From: Metaruminococcus_A sp050943475
GTDB taxonomy: Bacteria; Bacillota; Clostridia; Oscillospirales; Ruminococcaceae
Direction: 5' to 3'
DNA: 64,000 nt
NCBI GenBank assembly: GCA_050943475.1
Contig: JBMNPF010000001.1
Location: forward strand, 124,001-188,000
The translations under genes and the position numbers were made by a program. Below are positions 61,951 to 64,000 of the stretch, piece by piece (positions within the stretch are counted from its first letter, which is position 1; every line of letters starts with the position of its first letter). A model generated the notes under the pieces. The model saw nothing but the letters and a program-made list of their open reading frames with translations. It had not been told where the DNA came from and did not search any database.

Positions 61951-62544
61951 ATGCCCCATATGAATGAAATGTTTTTGTTTGACAATATGCCCGCTTTTTT
62001 CAAAAAGCTCCGCCGTACCTTGGAAGCTGCGGCAGTTGGGCAAACCGATGCAGTTCGCCTTTCCGAATGGATGGAGCCGCTGGAAGCGGCAGCCGGCGCG
62101 CTGTCGCCGTTCTTCAACGCCTTTGGGGGCAGCTGTACCGTGCAGGCCGAAAACGGCGCGGTTCTGGTCCGGTTTGCAGCTCCTTTCCGGCCGTTTACCC
62201 CCTCTCAGCTTCCGGCAGCGGAAACGCCTGCGCCGGGCTTAATCGGCGATTTAAAAGCCTGTCTGTGGGAAATTGCGGTGCGCAGTGCGGCTGGCGGCAG
62301 CAACTCCCTGTCGGATGGGTTGATGCACTTCGGCATGCTGCAGGGAACCGGCTATTACTGGTCGCTGGCCGATCACCGGTGGCGCCATGCTTACGGGGAG
62401 CACCCCAAGACCTTTGATGAGCTTTCACAGACCGAACCAACGCCGCTGGAACAACGGTTTGAGGATATTCAGGTGATTTACGACAACCATGAACTGGAGC
62501 TGGAACTGCGGTTCCGGTTTGGGCAGGACGCCGTTTCGGGATAA
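61951..62544 (+). CDS. Hypothetical protein
   Basis: A 197-residue cytoplasmic protein I do not recognise. It starts MPHMNEMFLFDNMPAFFKKL with GGGAGG five bases upstream (an earlier in-frame Met lies before that site). Alternating helical and beta segments are likely; no signal or membrane helix, no catalytic motif seen. It follows candidate small RNA copy 2. Confidence 0.62.
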   Translation: MPHMNEMFLFDNMPAFFKKLRRTLEAAAVGQTDAVRLSEWMEPLEAAAGALSPFFNAFGGSCTVQAENGAVLVRFAAPFRPFTPSQLPAAETPAPGLIGDLKACLWEIAVRSAAGGSNSLSDGLMHFGMLQGTGYYWSLADHRWRHAYGEHPKTFDELSQTEPTPLEQRFEDIQVIYDNHELELELRFRFGQDAVSG

Positions 62545-62779
62545 CGGCTTTCAGTGCTGTACGGCTTGCTCCCGGTAAACGGGAGAAAAATGGATTGCGC
62601 AATATCTGCATGCCCGCCAAAAGCGGTTGTTCACCCTCTGGCGGGTCGCCGCTTGAGCGGTTCGGCGCTCCGCATTCCGGCGCTTGCCGCTGGCGGCGAA
62701 CAAAGGCTGTTTTGACAAAAAGGCTCTCTGCCCAAATGTTTTGAGGGCCCTATTTTTGACAGGAAAGGAAAATCCCTAT

Positions 62780-64000
62780 ATGGATCTGCTCGCACAACTG
62801 ACCGAAGAGTTTCATCTCCGCCCGGGACAGGTGGAGAACGCCGTCAAGCTCATTGACGACGGCAATACCATTCCCTTTATTGCCCGGTACCGCAAGGAGA
62901 TGGCCGGTTCGCTGGACGACCAGGTGCTCCGTGAGCTGAGCGAACGCCTTGCCTACCTGCGCGGTCTTGAAAAGCGCAAGGAGGAGGTGCGCTCCGCCAT
63001 TGAGGAACAGGGAAAGCTCACCCCGGAGCTGGAACAGGCGCTTGCAGCGGCAAAAATTCTCTCCGAGGTGGAGGATCTTTACCGCCCGTATAAGCAGAAA
63101 CGCCGCACCCGTGCTTCCGTTGCGCGGGAAAAGGGGCTGGAACCGCTTGCAGAGCAAATCCTTTCGCAGGATAAGTCCCTGCCCGAGCCGCTTGTGCTCG
63201 CGGAAGGGTTTATCGACCTGGAAAAAGGGGTGGAAACCGCAGAGGAGGCGCTTGCGGGCGCGCTGGATATCCTTGCGGAGCAGATTTCAGACAGCGCGGC
63301 AATCCGTGCCAAGCTGCGCGATTTTCTCACCCGCACGGCTGTTCTGCATACCGAGGGCAAGACCGATGAGGATTCAGTTTACACCATGTATTACGATTAT
63401 ACCGAGCCGGTTGCCCGCATTGCGGGGCACCGGGTATTGGCGGTTGACCGCGGCGAGCGGGAGGGCTTTTTAAAGGTTTCGGTGCAGTGCGACGAAACGC
63501 GCTGCCTGGAGATCATCCGGCGTGAGGTGGTGCGCCCGCCGGTCTGTGCCTGCACCGAGGCGGTGAAATCCGCCTGTGAGGATGCGTTTTCCCGCCTGAT
63601 TTTCCCGTCGCTGGAACGGGAACTGCGGGCGGGCTTGACCGATGTCGCGGATGAAAGCGCCATTAAGGTGTTTGCGGTCAACTTAAAGCAGCTTTTGATG
63701 CAGCCGCCCGTCAAGGGCGCTGTCACGCTGGGCTTTGACCCGGCTTACCGCACCGGCTGCAAGCTCGCAGTGGTGGATGAAACCGGGCGGGTGCTGACAA
63801 CCACCGTCATCTACCCCACTCCGCCGCAGAAAAAGGTGGAGGAAGCGCGCAAGACCCTGCTGGGGTTGATTCAGAAATACAGCGTCTCCTGCATTGCCAT
63901 CGGCAATGGGACCGCGTCCCGCGAGTCTGAAATTTTTGTGGCGGATACGTTAAAAGTGTTGGGGGGTTCCACCGCCTATATGGTGGTGAGCGAGGCTGGC
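62780..64000 (+). CDS. tex: Transcription accessory protein Tex, N-terminal part
   Basis: The first 407 codons of an RNA-binding Tex protein; the frame is still open at the window end. The N-terminal Tex motif is NTIPFIARYRKEMAG, with LEKRKEEVRSAIEEQGKL and DLYRPYKQKRRTRA following. From about 310 the YqgF-like nuclease domain begins (VTLGFDPAYRTGCKLAVVDE). The C-terminal HhH and S1 domains (the RNA-binding end) lie outside the window. AAAGGAAAA precedes the ATG. Confidence 0.95.
   Translation, partial: MDLLAQLTEEFHLRPGQVENAVKLIDDGNTIPFIARYRKEMAGSLDDQVLRELSERLAYLRGLEKRKEEVRSAIEEQGKLTPELEQALAAAKILSEVEDLYRPYKQKRRTRASVAREKGLEPLAEQILSQDKSLPEPLVLAEGFIDLEKGVETAEEALAGALDILAEQISDSAAIRAKLRDFLTRTAVLHTEGKTDEDSVYTMYYDYTEPVARIAGHRVLAVDRGEREGFLKVSVQCDETRCLEIIRREVVRPPVCACTEAVKSACEDAFSRLIFPSLERELRAGLTDVADESAIKVFAVNLKQLLMQPPVKGAVTLGFDPAYRTGCKLAVVDETGRVLTTTVIYPTPPQKKVEEARKTLLGLIQKYSVSCIAIGNGTASRESEIFVADTLKVLGGSTAYMVVSEAG

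Overview
The window looks like chromosome from a spore-forming, Gram-positive member of the Clostridia, probably in the Oscillospiraceae/Ruminococcaceae range. The reasons are a spoVAC-spoVAD-spoVAE operon, many lipobox proteins, LCP, GH25 and VanY wall enzymes, strong AGGAGG-type ribosome sites with frequent GTG/TTG starts, the lepA-hemW order, and moderately GC-rich genes separated by AT-rich intergenic DNA. The genus cannot be named from the sequence alone.

Region 1 (1-2109): the first 18 codons of a short-chain dehydrogenase, then a NatAB-like two-gene ABC exporter, all on the minus strand. Region 2 (2488-20411, minus strand) is the most interesting part: a run of 16 genes that reads as a cell-surface polysaccharide locus with a built-in phosphonate pathway. 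In transcription order it encodes an LCP ligase, a fused GHMP sugar kinase/nucleotidyltransferase, an initiating sugar-phosphate transferase, GalE, UDP-galactopyranose mutase, a GT8 transferase, a CDP-alcohol phosphotransferase family protein, LicD, a GT2 transferase, phosphonopyruvate decarboxylase, a PntC/LicC-like nucleotidyltransferase, PEP mutase with an N-terminal cytidylyltransferase-like domain, an iron-type alcohol dehydrogenase, a Wzy-like polymerase, a Wzx flippase and an acyltransferase. The simplest reading is that PEP becomes phosphonopyruvate, then phosphonoacetaldehyde, then 2-hydroxyethylphosphonate. That product would be activated with CTP and placed by LicD (or the CDP-alcohol transferase) on a galactofuranose-containing glycan, which Wzx/Wzy export and the LCP protein anchors to the wall.

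Region 3 (20780-28828): a small HTH regulator, an orphan MacB/LolD-type ATPase, a UgtP-like glycolipid glucosyltransferase, an AadA-like nucleotidyltransferase, hemW, lepA and tRNA-Lys(TTT) with a consensus promoter. Region 4 (28939-33500) is an AT-rich island of secreted proteins. It holds three paralogous lipoproteins, a small membrane-anchored protein, a secreted protein with an NCHSYAW motif (likely a papain/CHAP-type thiol hydrolase), a gene remnant, and duplicated promoter/leader sequences. A fourth member of the lipoprotein family lies far away at 52743-53492.

Region 5 (33761-37243): a split altronate-dehydratase-like enzyme with a LarA-like gene between its two parts, followed by a PAP2 phosphatase. 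Region 6 (37283-45865): wall-remodelling enzymes (two GH25 muramidases, a VanY carboxypeptidase, a G5/3D YabE-like protein) mixed with an aldo/keto reductase and a ferritin. Region 7 (46068-55107): a four-helix-type membrane protein, a GNAT acetyltransferase, purA, spoVACDE, a CBS-pair protein, the fourth lipoprotein-family member, and a DegT-type aminotransferase in AT-rich DNA. Region 8 (55572-64000): a GH31 alpha-glycosidase with a divergent AraC regulator, two GNAT acetyltransferases, a MATE exporter, an unknown protein, and the 5' part of tex.

Two non-coding loci (52425-52515 and 61519-61610) share an identical 21-nt core placed exactly 37 nt from the start of a TATAAT box, followed by a hairpin. 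They look like twin copies of an unrecognised small RNA. No CRISPR array, rRNA, phage or complete insertion sequence was seen.
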